Shown: one piece after another, positions 1 to 8,406 of the stretch | How the letters are laid out: the number at the start of each line of letters is the position of its first letter | Position numbering within the stretch: the first letter of the stretch is position 1 | Source: DATFQE01 sp963739085 | GTDB taxonomy: Bacteria; Actinomycetota; Thermoleophilia; Gaiellales; Gaiellaceae | Assembly: GCA_963739085.1 (NCBI GenBank) | Contig: CAVTZA010000020.1 | Coordinates: 1 to 64,000, forward strand | Length of the DNA stretch: 64,000 bases | Direction: 5' to 3' | Program-made: the position numbers and the translations under genes | The notes under the pieces: model-generated | The model's input: the letters and a program-made list of their open reading frames with translations, nothing else | The model's database searches: none | What the model was told of the DNA's origin: nothing

Positions 1-2664
1 AGGACGCTGCGGCCGAGGTCCTCGAGGATGAGCTTCCCCCGCCGGGAGAGGTCGCGGGCCTGGTCGAACTCGCCGATCATGGCCATCAGCGGCGCGAGCA
101 GGCTGGTGATCAGCCCTTCCGAGCGGCGGTCGCCGCTGGCGCGCTCGATGATCTCACGGCAGTAGGCGATCGCCTCGCCGACCGGCGTCGGCCCGTGGAG
201 CGCGGCGATCGCGTACTGGGAGGCGGCGCGGGTTCGCTGCCTCTCGTCCCCGGCGAGGGTTGCCTGCTCGACCGCCCGCTGCGCCGCCACCGCCGCGTCC
301 CCGAAGCGGCACGCCGTTCCGTGCGCCCAGGCCAGCGAACGGTAGGCGAGAGCCAGGCCCGCGTGATCCGACTGCTGCTCGAAGATCGGAATCGCGCGCT
401 CCGCCTCCTCGACGATGCCGGCCGTCGACGCCGCGTCCGAGGCGGCGTAGGCGTGGACGAGCGCCGACACCAGGCGCGCCCTGGCCGAGACCGTGCCGTC
501 CTGCTCGCCGGCGCCGTCGATTGCCTGCTCGAGGTAGACGCGGGCCCACGCGAACTCGCCCGTCTCCATGAACGCCTCGCCGAGATCCGGCAGGAGCTCG
601 AGTCGCCGCGGATCGTCCTCCGTGACCAGCCCGGCGGCGCGGCGCAGCAGGTTGGCCGCCGCGGGCATGTCGCCGCGGCCGAAGGCGCGCCGGCCGGTCA
701 GGGAGAGCTTCACGAACGCGCGGACGCCGAGCTCCCGGCCGTGGTCGTCGAGTGGGCCCGAGCTCGGAGAGGAAGCTGTACGCCTGCTCCAGGTGGTAGC
801 CCAGGATCTCCTCGTACTCGGTGCGATCCCGGCTGCGGTTCACACGCTCGCCCCAGTCGACGAAGCGCTCGTGCAACGACGCCCGGTTGCGCTTGAGGAG
901 CGCGTGGTAGACGGCGTCCCGGATGAGGATGTGCTGGAACCGGAACGCGTCCTCGCCGTCCAGTAGGAGACGGTCCGACCGGACGAGCTGCTTGCCTGCC
1001 AGCGCGTCGAGGAAGGCGTCCACGCGGTCCCGGATCGGTTCGGCGACGAGCTCCTGCACCGCCGAGCGGGCGAAGACGAGGCCGATCACCGACGCGGCGT
1101 CGATCACCGCCCGCTCCTCGGGCCCGAGCCCGTCGAGACGCGCCGCGAGCAGCGCGTTGATGGTGGGCGGAACCGCGATCTCGCCGACCTCGCCCACCGC
1201 GACCCAGCCGGCGTCGGTGCGCTCGACGACGCCCTCGTCGATCATCATCGAGAGCAGCTGCTCCACGAAGAGCGGATTGCCGTCGGCGGCCTCGACGATC
1301 CGCCCGCGGACGTGCTCGTCGATGCCGACCCTCCCGAGCAGGTTGTCGACGATCCGCGACGCGTCGTCGGGGGAGAGCGGCTCCAGCGAGAGCGTCGTCT
1401 CGTCGGCTCCGGCCCCCCATTTCGGGCGGTGCTCGAGCAGCTCGTGGCGGGCGAGGCAGAGGATGAACACCGGGACGTCCGCGGTCGAGGCGACGAGGTG
1501 CTCGATCAGGTCGAGCAGCGTCGACTCCGCCCAGTGGATGTCCTCGAAGACGAGGACGAGCGGCCCGCGGCCGGCGAGCGTCTCGAAGAGCTTGCGCGTT
1601 CCCCAGAACAGCTCGTCCAGCGGAAACTGCTGCTGGGAGAGGCCGATCGCCGAGGCGACGCGGTGGGCGACTTCGTCGGAATCCGGCCCGGCCAGGCGGG
1701 CGAGCTTGGACATGGCGACGTCGGTCGAGTCGTCGTCGCGAATCTCCGCGGCCGCGCGCGCGATCTCCGCCAGCGGCCAGAAGGTGATGCCGCGGCCGTA
1801 CGGGAGGCAGCGGCCGGTGAGCACCTGGGCGGTCCCGACCGCGGCGTCGACGAATGCGTCCGTCATGCGGCTCTTGCCGACGCCGGCCTCGCCCAGGACC
1901 GTGGCCATCCGGCAGGAAGGCCCGTCGCGCGAGGCGCGGAACGCCTGATCGAGCAGCTCGAGCTCTCGCTCGCGGCCCACCAGCGGCATCGCGGCGCGGT
2001 CGGACAGCTCGGCCTCGTGGGCTGTCAGCAGCCGATACGCGGGGACCCGTTCGCTCTTGCCCTTCAGCTCCAGCGGCTCGACCTGCTCCACGTCGACGGC
2101 GTGGCGGACGAGCCGGTACGTCGGCTCGCCGATCAGGATCTCCAGTGCCGGCGCCGCCTGCTCGAGGCGGGCGGCGACGTTCACGACGTCGCCGGTCACG
2201 AGTCGCTGCCCCTGCGTGGGGTCGCCCGCCACCACCTCGCCCGTGTTGACCCCCGTGCGGTTCTGGAGCTGGACCCCCCAGCGCCGCTGGAGCTCCTCGT
2301 TGAGCGCCGCGAGCGCCTCCTTCGTCGCGAGGGCCGCCCGGACCGCGCGCAGGGCGTCGTCCTCGTGCACGCGGGGCAGGCCGAAGACGGCCATGATCGC
2401 GTCGCCGATGTACTTCTCGACGCGGCCGCCGTGGTCCTCGAGGATTGCCCGCATCTCGTCGAAGTAGCGGCTCATCACCTCGCGGAGCGACTCGGAGTCG
2501 AGCTTCTCGCCGAGGTTGGTGGAGCCCTTGAGGTCGGAGAAGAAGATCGTGACCGTCTTGCGGCGTTCCTGCGCGGGCAGCGCGACGGCCAACGGCGCTC
2601 CACAGAATCCGCAGAGCCTGAACCGCGGAGGGTTCTCCTCGCCGCAATCAGGACAGATCTGCAC
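1..2664 (-). CDS. Adenylate/guanylate cyclase-domain protein with AAA ATPase and TPR-like region (3' end beyond window; frameshifted)
   Basis: Predicted signalling ATPase that makes a cyclic nucleotide. From the N-terminus: a four-Cys zinc ribbon (CPDC and CGFC, residues 4-21), a class III cyclase domain (about 40-215) with metal-binding Asp in FFSDLKGST and YIGDAIMAVFG and the catalytic Asn/Arg in DVVNVAARLE, then an AAA ATPase (P-loop GEAGVGKS, Walker B LVLVFEDIHWAE) and a helical repeat region. The reading frame breaks near position 760, where an extra C in a GGGCCC context throws the frame. Read in the other frame the protein continues as a TPR-like region (ending AMIGEFDQARDL and on) to the window edge with no stop. 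I chose GTG at 2664, just before QICPDCG, because an upstream ATG would overlap the divergent methyltransferase gene. The nucleotide specificity is not proven, though the Lys in EKYIGD fits ATP. Confidence 0.85.
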
Positions 2665-2728
2665 TTCGACGAGTGTAGGCAGAGCGTCCGCCGACAACCA
2701 GCGCGGCAGCCTGGTTACGCTGGCCCGC

Positions 2729-4091
2729 ATGGCAGCACCGGTGACCAAGGATCAGGAGGTCGAGGTCAGGATCGAGTCCCTCGCCTACGGAGGCAACGGC
2801 GTCGGGCGGCTCAACGGCTTCGTCGTCTTCGTCCGACGCGGCCTGCCCGGAGACGTCGTGCGCGCGCGCGTCACCAAGGTGAAGCGCAACCATGCCGAGG
2901 CGATCGCAACCGAGATCGTCGAAGCCGGCGCGCCGCGCGTCGAGGCGCCGTGCGAGCACTACCCCGCGTGCGGCGGCTGCCGCTTCCAGGACCTCGCCTA
3001 CGAGGCCCAGATCGCGGCCAAGCACGACCAGGTGCGCGACGCGCTGCAGCGGATCGGCGGGCTGGCGGAGCCGCCCCTGCGCGAGCTCGTCCCCGCGAAG
3101 TCGGTCTTCCACTACCGGAACAAGCTCGAGTACTCGTTCACGCAGACGGACGAGGGCCCGGCGCTCGGCTTCCACAGGGCCGGCCGCTGGGACGAGGTGC
3201 TGCCGATCGAGACGTGCTGGCTCACGACCGACCTTGGGAACGCGATCCGAAACGCCGTCCGCGACTGGGCGAGGGCCGAGCACCTGGAGGCCTACGACCA
3301 GGAGCACCAGACCGGCTACTTGAGACACCTCGTCGTTCGCGAGGGACGCAACACCGGTCAGGTGCTCGTGGTGCTCGTGACCGCGCCGGGCGAGCGCTTC
3401 GAGCGTGACGAGCTCGTCGACACGCTCCGCCGCTTCCCCGAGGTGCGCGCAATCCACTGGGCCGTCAACGACACGCCCGCCGAGGTGACGAACCTGCCGT
3501 CGATGGTGCTCTGGGGCGAGGAGGCGATCGAGGAGGAGCTGCTCGGGCTCCGCTTCCGCGTCCGCCCGAACGCCTTCCTCCAGACGAACACGGAGATGGC
3601 TGAGGTGCTCTACGAGCTCGCGCGCGAGGCGGCATCCGTGCAGAGGGACGAGACCGTGTACGACCTGTACTGCGGCACCGGGACGATCGGGCTCGCGCTC
3701 GCCGCCGACGCGCTCACGGTCTGGGGCGTGGAGGTCTCGGAGGAGTCGGTCGCATGCGCGATCGAGAACGCGGAGCTGAACGGGATCGCGAACGCCGCCT
3801 TCTTCGCGGGGGAAGTCGAGCCGTTCGCTGGAGGAGCTGGCCGAGCGCGCCGGCCCGCCGGACGTCGTCGTCGTCGACCCGCCGCGTGCCGGGCTGTCGT
3901 CGAAGGCGTTGCGGCGGATCGGGCGGCTCGCGCCCAAGCGCATCGCCTACGTCTCGTGCAACCCGACGACGCTGGCGGGAAACATCAAGGAGCTCGCCCG
4001 CGACTGGGGCTACGAGACGGAGTGGGTGACTCCGGTCGACATGTTCCCGCACACGCCCCACGTGGAGGCGGTCGCGCGGCTCACTCGCTGA
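2729..4091 (+). CDS. 23S rRNA/tRNA (uracil-5-)-methyltransferase, TrmA/RlmD family (frameshifted)
   Basis: SAM-dependent C5-methylation of a uridine in rRNA or tRNA. The N-terminal TRAM domain (1-60) is followed by a Cys cluster (CEHYPACGGC, plus a later Cys in ETCW) that normally binds a 4Fe-4S cluster. The SAM-binding motif is YCGTGTIGLALA, and the catalytic Cys motif VSCNPTTLAGN lies near the C-terminus. One extra T at about 3824 (CCGTTCGCTGG for CCGTCGCTGG) shifts the frame. The tail from LEELAERAGPPD to VEAVARLTR is only recovered in the next frame, ending at 4091, giving about 453 residues, a normal family length. The substrate site (RlmD, RlmCD or TrmA type) cannot be told from sequence alone. 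Divergent from the cyclase gene, with about 65 bp between starts. Confidence 0.9.
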
Positions 4092-4130
4092 TCTCTTCCG
4101 GCCTTGAACGTTCCATCCGCCGGGTGCACT

Positions 4131-6791
4131 ATGCGGATGGAAAGGCGTAACAGCACGGTGCAAGCATCAGCGGTCAGCGCGACCGGTAGATCCACGGAGC
4201 TGCTCGAGCGCTCGCTCCAGCTCTCGGCTCTCCGCGACGAGCTCGCCGCGGTGCGAGAGAGCTCGCGCGGTCGTCTCGTGCTGCTCGGAGGCGAGGCCGG
4301 CGTCGGCAAGACGACTTTGGTGCGGTGCTTTTGCGAGGCGTTCGGCGGATCGACACGGACCGTGTGGGGGGCGTGCGATCCACTCTTCACGCCGCGGCCC
4401 CTGGCCCCGCTGCTCGACATCGCAGAGACGCTCGGAGGAGAGCTCGAAGAGCCGGTAGCAAGCGGTGCGAAGCCTCACGAGGTCGTGAGCGGGCTGATGC
4501 AAGAGCTGGCCGTCCCGACGATCCTCGCCCTCGAGGACCTCCACTGGGCGGACGAGGCCACGCTCGACGTGCTGAGACTCCTCGGCCGCAAGGTCGACGC
4601 AGTCCCCGCCCTCGTCATCGCGACTTACCGCGACGACGAGCTCGGCCGCGACCATCCGCTGCGGATCCTGATCGGCGAGTTCGCGACCGAAGCGGCGGTC
4701 AGCCGCCTGACGCTCACGCCGCTCTCGCTGGCTGCCGTGGCGGAGCTTGCCGCACCACACGGCGTCGATGCCGGCGAGCTCTACCGCAAGACCAGTGGGA
4801 ACCCCTTCTTCGTCACGGAGGTGCTCGCGGCCGGTGACGGCAAGATTCCCGAGACGATCCGGGACGCCGTCCTCGCCCGGACCGTCCGCCTGAGCCCGGA
4901 GTCGCGGGAGGTGCTGGAGGCGGTCGCGGTCGCGCCGCCCCATGCCGAGCTATGGCTCCTGGAGCAGCTCGCCGCTGAGGCGGTCGATCGCATCGACGAG
5001 TGTTTGGCAGCCGGCGTGTTGACAGCAGAGTCGGGCCGCCTCGCGTTCCGGCACGAGCTTGCCCGGCGGGCGATCGAGGATTCGCTTGCGCCGAATCGCG
5101 CTGTAGCCCTGCACCGAAAGGCGCTCACGGCACTCGCCTCCCCACCGAGCGGTGCCCGCGACGTGGTCCGGCTCGCGCACCATGCCGACGCAGCAGGGGA
5201 CCCGGATGCGGTACTGATGTACGCACGGGCCGCTGGCGAGCACGCAGCATCACTCGGCGCGCACCGTGAGGCGGCCGCGCAGTACGCGCGAGCACTTCGG
5301 TTCGCCGACGGCCTCGCGGTACTCGATCGAGCGGATTTGTGGGAGCGCCGCTCCTACGAGTGCCACCTGACCGACCAGTTCGAAGAGTCGATCGACGCGC
5401 AGACGCAGGCGGTGGAGCTGTATCGCGGGATCGGTGACGCTCGTCGCGAGGGAGCCGCGCTCTCCGTGCTCGCTCGACGGATCTGGTGCGGCGGAGACGT
5501 CGCCGGTGCCGAGGAAGCCTGCGGGAGAGGAATCGCCCTGTTGGAGCCACTGGCTCCGGGTCGTGAGCTGGCGATGGCCTATGCCACGGCATCGGCCATC
5601 CGCCAGAACAGCGAGGACGCGGAGGGAACGGTTGCTTGGGGCGAGCGTGCGCTGGAGCTGGCGGACGGCCTCGGAGACACCGAGGTTGTCGTCTACACGC
5701 TCAACAACCTCGGCACGATGGCGCTGCTGCGAGGAGATCGCCGCGCCGGCGAAGCGCTCGACCGAAGCCTGCAGCTGGCCCTGCGCACGCGGCTCGACGA
5801 CCATGCGGGTCGCGCGTTCATCCACTTCGGCTGGGTGCTCGCGCGCAACCGCGCCTACGAGCTCGAGGACCGGCTCGACGCAGGCATCGAGTACTGCTTC
5901 GAGCGCGGCCTCGACCTCTGGGCGCTCTACGTGCTGACTTACCGGGCTCGGAGCGAGCTCGACCGCGGCCGCTGGAGCGATGCGGCAGAGACGACGGCAT
6001 TCGTCCTCAGGCATCCGCGGGACGCCGTGCTGCTGCGCACGCTGGCTCTGGTCGTGCTCGGACTGGTGCGCGCCAGGCGCGGCGACCCGGAGGCGTGGGC
6101 GCGTCTTGACGAGGCACGTTCACTGTCGGGAGCGAGCGGCGAGCTCCAGGGCCTCTTCGCCGTGGCGGCCGCGAGGGCTGAGGCTCGCTGGCTCGCGGGA
6201 GACCGCGAAGCCGTGGCCGTAGAGACCGAGACCGCCTTCGAGGCCGCTCTGCGGGGGAGCTCGCCGTGGGCCGTGGGTGAGCTCGCCGTTTGGCGCCGGC
6301 GTGCGGGCGTGCGTGAGGAGATTCCGTCCGCCGCCGCGGAGCCGTTCGCCCTCGAGCTCGCCGGTGAATGGGCGCGTGCGGCCGAGCTGTGGACCGAGAT
6401 CGGCTGCCCGTACGAGGCGGCTCTCGCACTGGCCGGGGCGGAAGACGACGAGGCCCTTCGGCGAGGACTGAACGAGCTCCAGGAGCTCGGCGCCCGCCCT
6501 GCCGCCGCGATCGTCGCGCGTCGCCTACGAGAGCGCGGCGCCCAGGGGCTGCCGCGGGGCCCGCGTGCGGCGACGCGGGACAACCCCGCCGGTCTGACCT
6601 CGCGTGAGGCCGAGGTTCTGACATGCCTCAGACAGGGGCTTCGCAACGCGGAGATCGCCGACAAGCTGTTCCTGTCCGAGAAGACCGTCGCGCACCACGT
6701 CTCGGCGATCCTTCGGAAGCTCGGCGTGCGGAGCCGCGGCCAGGCCGCTGCCGAGGCTGCTCGGCTCGGGCTCGCCGACCAAGATCGGTAG
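4131..6791 (+). CDS. LuxR-family transcriptional regulator with AAA ATPase and TPR-like region (MalT/LAL type)
   Basis: Large ATP-dependent transcription factor of about 886 residues. Near the N-terminus is a P-loop (GGEAGVGKTTLV), and the Walker B region reads ILALEDLHWADEATL, typical of the STAND-like ATPase module of large LuxR regulators. A long helical repeat region follows (about 370-790, e.g. NNLGTMALLRGDRRAGEALD). The last 65 residues are a canonical LuxR helix-turn-helix: LTSREAEVL, NAEIADKLFLSEKTVAHHV, RKLGVRSR. The start could be ATG 4131, ATG 4137 or TTG 4104; conserved sequence begins after all three. The target genes are unknown; the small gene immediately downstream is one candidate. 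It starts 40 bp after the methyltransferase stop. Confidence 0.9.
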   Translation: MRMERRNSTVQASAVSATGRSTELLERSLQLSALRDELAAVRESSRGRLVLLGGEAGVGKTTLVRCFCEAFGGSTRTVWGACDPLFTPRPLAPLLDIAETLGGELEEPVASGAKPHEVVSGLMQELAVPTILALEDLHWADEATLDVLRLLGRKVDAVPALVIATYRDDELGRDHPLRILIGEFATEAAVSRLTLTPLSLAAVAELAAPHGVDAGELYRKTSGNPFFVTEVLAAGDGKIPETIRDAVLARTVRLSPESREVLEAVAVAPPHAELWLLEQLAAEAVDRIDECLAAGVLTAESGRLAFRHELARRAIEDSLAPNRAVALHRKALTALASPPSGARDVVRLAHHADAAGDPDAVLMYARAAGEHAASLGAHREAAAQYARALRFADGLAVLDRADLWERRSYECHLTDQFEESIDAQTQAVELYRGIGDARREGAALSVLARRIWCGGDVAGAEEACGRGIALLEPLAPGRELAMAYATASAIRQNSEDAEGTVAWGERALELADGLGDTEVVVYTLNNLGTMALLRGDRRAGEALDRSLQLALRTRLDDHAGRAFIHFGWVLARNRAYELEDRLDAGIEYCFERGLDLWALYVLTYRARSELDRGRWSDAAETTAFVLRHPRDAVLLRTLALVVLGLVRARRGDPEAWARLDEARSLSGASGELQGLFAVAAARAEARWLAGDREAVAVETETAFEAALRGSSPWAVGELAVWRRRAGVREEIPSAAAEPFALELAGEWARAAELWTEIGCPYEAALALAGAEDDEALRRGLNELQELGARPAAAIVARRLRERGAQGLPRGPRAATRDNPAGLTSREAEVLTCLRQGLRNAEIADKLFLSEKTVAHHVSAILRKLGVRSRGQAAAEAARLGLADQDR

Positions 6792-6875
6792 CGCTCGACG
6801 CCAACCTGGGCAGCTCTTCCGATGCGGATCGAATCCGGTGTCCCTACCGTCGATTCGGAGGCAAGAGGAGGAGCC

Positions 6876-7067
6876 GTGGACGAGACCTATCGCCTACTCG
6901 GCAAGGCACACGAAGCCGATCTCGCACGCGAGGCCCAGGCCCGCCGGCTCGCAGCGGTTGCCCGAAGCGGTCGTCGCGCCGAACTGCCACCGATCCGGCC
7001 GACGCGAGGGCGTCGGAGGTGGAGGTGGCTCAGCCTGGTTCCCAGGCTTGCGACGCTCCGCCGCTGA
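6876..7067 (+). CDS. Small basic hypothetical protein
   Basis: 63 residues from GTG at 6876, preceded at good spacing by the purine-rich ribosome-binding site AGAGGAGGAG. The N-terminal half is an Arg/Ala/Glu-rich helix (EADLAREAQARRLAAVAR); the C-terminal half is strongly basic and Trp/Arg rich. No family is recognised. It sits between the LuxR regulator and a convergent minus-strand gene, with 12 bp to that gene's stop. The good ribosome-binding site and helix-compatible composition favour a real gene, but the short length leaves doubt. Confidence 0.5.
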   Translation: MDETYRLLGKAHEADLAREAQARRLAAVARSGRRAELPPIRPTRGRRRWRWLSLVPRLATLRR

Positions 7068-7079
7068 GCGCGGGAACGC

Positions 7080-7820
7080 TCAGGCGATCCGGTTGATCCC
7101 CCAGTCGCGTCGTTTGACGGCGCGCCAGATCAGGTCGGCATTCGCGGCCAGGAACCCGAGCGACAGCAGCGGCAGCGCGGGCAGGCCGACGGTGTCGAAC
7201 GCGACGGTCAGGACGATCGTCAGCCCGAACGACGCCGTCATCGTGAGCCACGTCCAGAACGGCCGCAAGTTGAAGCGCACGGACGCCGCGAGGAAGAGAG
7301 CGAAGAAGAGCAGGTCGGGAAGCCCGAGGTTGGCGGTCGGGTGCTCGCCCGGGATGCGGAAGGCGAACGACAGCGTCGTGAAGACCTCCGGCTGCTTGTC
7401 GACGATGTGGCGGGTTGGCCCGCGCCAGACGGAGAACGCGTCGACCACCGGGATGATCGAGGCCACGAGCGCGACCCAGAGGACGGACTCGAAGAAGGTC
7501 AGGAACCAGAAGCCGATCATCGTCATCGTCACGAGCTTCGAGAAATTGGCCAAGGCCTCGAGGTCGAGCAGGTGCAGGCCGACTGTGAGCGCGACGAACC
7601 CGAGTGCCACGAGGGCGAGGTGGCGGGCGTGGAGGAGGGGCAGCAAGAACCAGACGACGCCGAAGACGGCCGGAATCAGGACTAGCGCGAGCCACGCCAC
7701 GTCCCACCAGGTCCCGGCCGACCAGAGGTGCTCGCTCCAGGCGTAGTACGCGGCGAGCGCGGCGATGAGCGCCGCGAAGCCGAGGTACCGGAGGTTCAGT
7801 ACGGGGGAAGGTCGGCCCAC
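7080..7820 (-). CDS. Presenilin-like (A22-type) intramembrane aspartyl protease homologue
   Basis: Predicted polytopic membrane protein, about 246 residues, with seven to eight hydrophobic segments (about 12-28, 38-62, 68-85, 89-112, 113-132, 164-183, 189-208, 212-232). It carries the presenilin/signal-peptide-peptidase signature in order: VVDAFSVW with the first Asp at 127 (family YD motif), then RGPTRHIV, which resembles the presenilin GPLRMLV stretch, then LGLPD with the second Asp at 169 (family LGLGD), then GLPALP at 212-217 (family PAL motif). The middle Gly of GxGD is Pro here. Such enzymes cut peptide bonds within membranes; the substrate is unknown. The start is uncertain: GTG 7820 overlaps the upstream UDG-like gene by 25 bp, and CTG 7799 is the alternative. 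Last gene of a likely three-gene unit. Confidence 0.75.
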   Translation of the reverse strand: MGRPSPVLNLRYLGFAALIAALAAYYAWSEHLWSAGTWWDVAWLALVLIPAVFGVVWFLLPLLHARHLALVALGFVALTVGLHLLDLEALANFSKLVTMTMIGFWFLTFFESVLWVALVASIIPVVDAFSVWRGPTRHIVDKQPEVFTTLSFAFRIPGEHPTANLGLPDLLFFALFLAASVRFNLRPFWTWLTMTASFGLTIVLTVAFDTVGLPALPLLSLGFLAANADLIWRAVKRRDWGINRIA

Positions 7821-8392
7821 CAGGGGCCGAGACCCTTGAACGCGTTCCAAAATCGTGTCTTCGCTGGTTGCTCGTCGAGGGAGTCGTCGATGTCGGGGGT
7901 CACGAGTGCCTGCGTCGTGGGCGTGAAGCGCTGCAGCTCGCCCTGCTGCTCCTCTATCGGCTGCGAGAGCGGAAAGCTGAGCCCGTTGAGGAACGCGAGC
8001 GCGCGCTCGCCCATGACGACGACGAGCTTGGGCTGGACGATGTGCAGCTCGCGCACGAGCCACTGCGCGCCCTCGCTCTCCTCGCCGTCGGCGAACTTCA
8101 GGCAGTTGGTGCCGTAGATCGCCAGCGGGTCGACGTGCAGCCGCTGCAGCGACTTGAGGATCGCCTGGCCGGTGCGTCCGAAGAAGGCGACGCCCTCCTG
8201 CACCTCCGCGGGCTGCGGCGCGAACTTGAGCAGCATCACGTCCGCGAGCGGGTGGCCGGAGCCGAGCACGGGCACGCGCGAGCCGCCTCCGGCGGCAGCG
8301 ATCTCGTGGCCGAGCTCGTTCACCTCGGCGATCGCCTTCTGGAGGTAGCGCTCGTAGATCTCGTCGGTCGGCACGGCGGTCACAGGGAGCAT
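7796..8392 (-). CDS. Uracil-DNA glycosylase-superfamily protein, divergent
   Basis: 198 residues, ATG preceded by GAGGAGAAG. The UDG fold is suggested by GSGHPLADVMLLKFAPQ, EGVAFFGRTGQAIL, IYGTNCLKF and VQPKLVVVMGERALAFL, which follow the order of family 4/5 uracil-DNA glycosylases (GEAPG, PFVGRAG, TNVVKC, KVIVALG). It departs from active family 4 enzymes. Only one Cys is present, so the four-Cys iron-sulfur site is missing. The acidic GEAPG loop reads KFAPQ, and the HPS motif near the C-terminus is replaced by TPDIDDS. It may be inactive or have another substrate. It lies 14 bp downstream of the GT4-PHP gene and overlaps the presenilin-like gene, so co-transcription is likely. Confidence 0.65.
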   Translation of the reverse strand: MLPVTAVPTDEIYERYLQKAIAEVNELGHEIAAAGGGSRVPVLGSGHPLADVMLLKFAPQPAEVQEGVAFFGRTGQAILKSLQRLHVDPLAIYGTNCLKFADGEESEGAQWLVRELHIVQPKLVVVMGERALAFLNGLSFPLSQPIEEQQGELQRFTPTTQALVTPDIDDSLDEQPAKTRFWNAFKGLGPWWADLPPY

Positions 8393-8406
8393 GGTGGACT
8401 TCTCCT

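Noticed and set aside
2648..3943. Long open frames opposite the methyltransferase and most other genes (for example opposite clpB, mfd and eno)
   Set aside because: They are high-GC antisense shadows: Arg/Ala/Gly-rich, no domain motifs and fully overlapped by genes with clear families.
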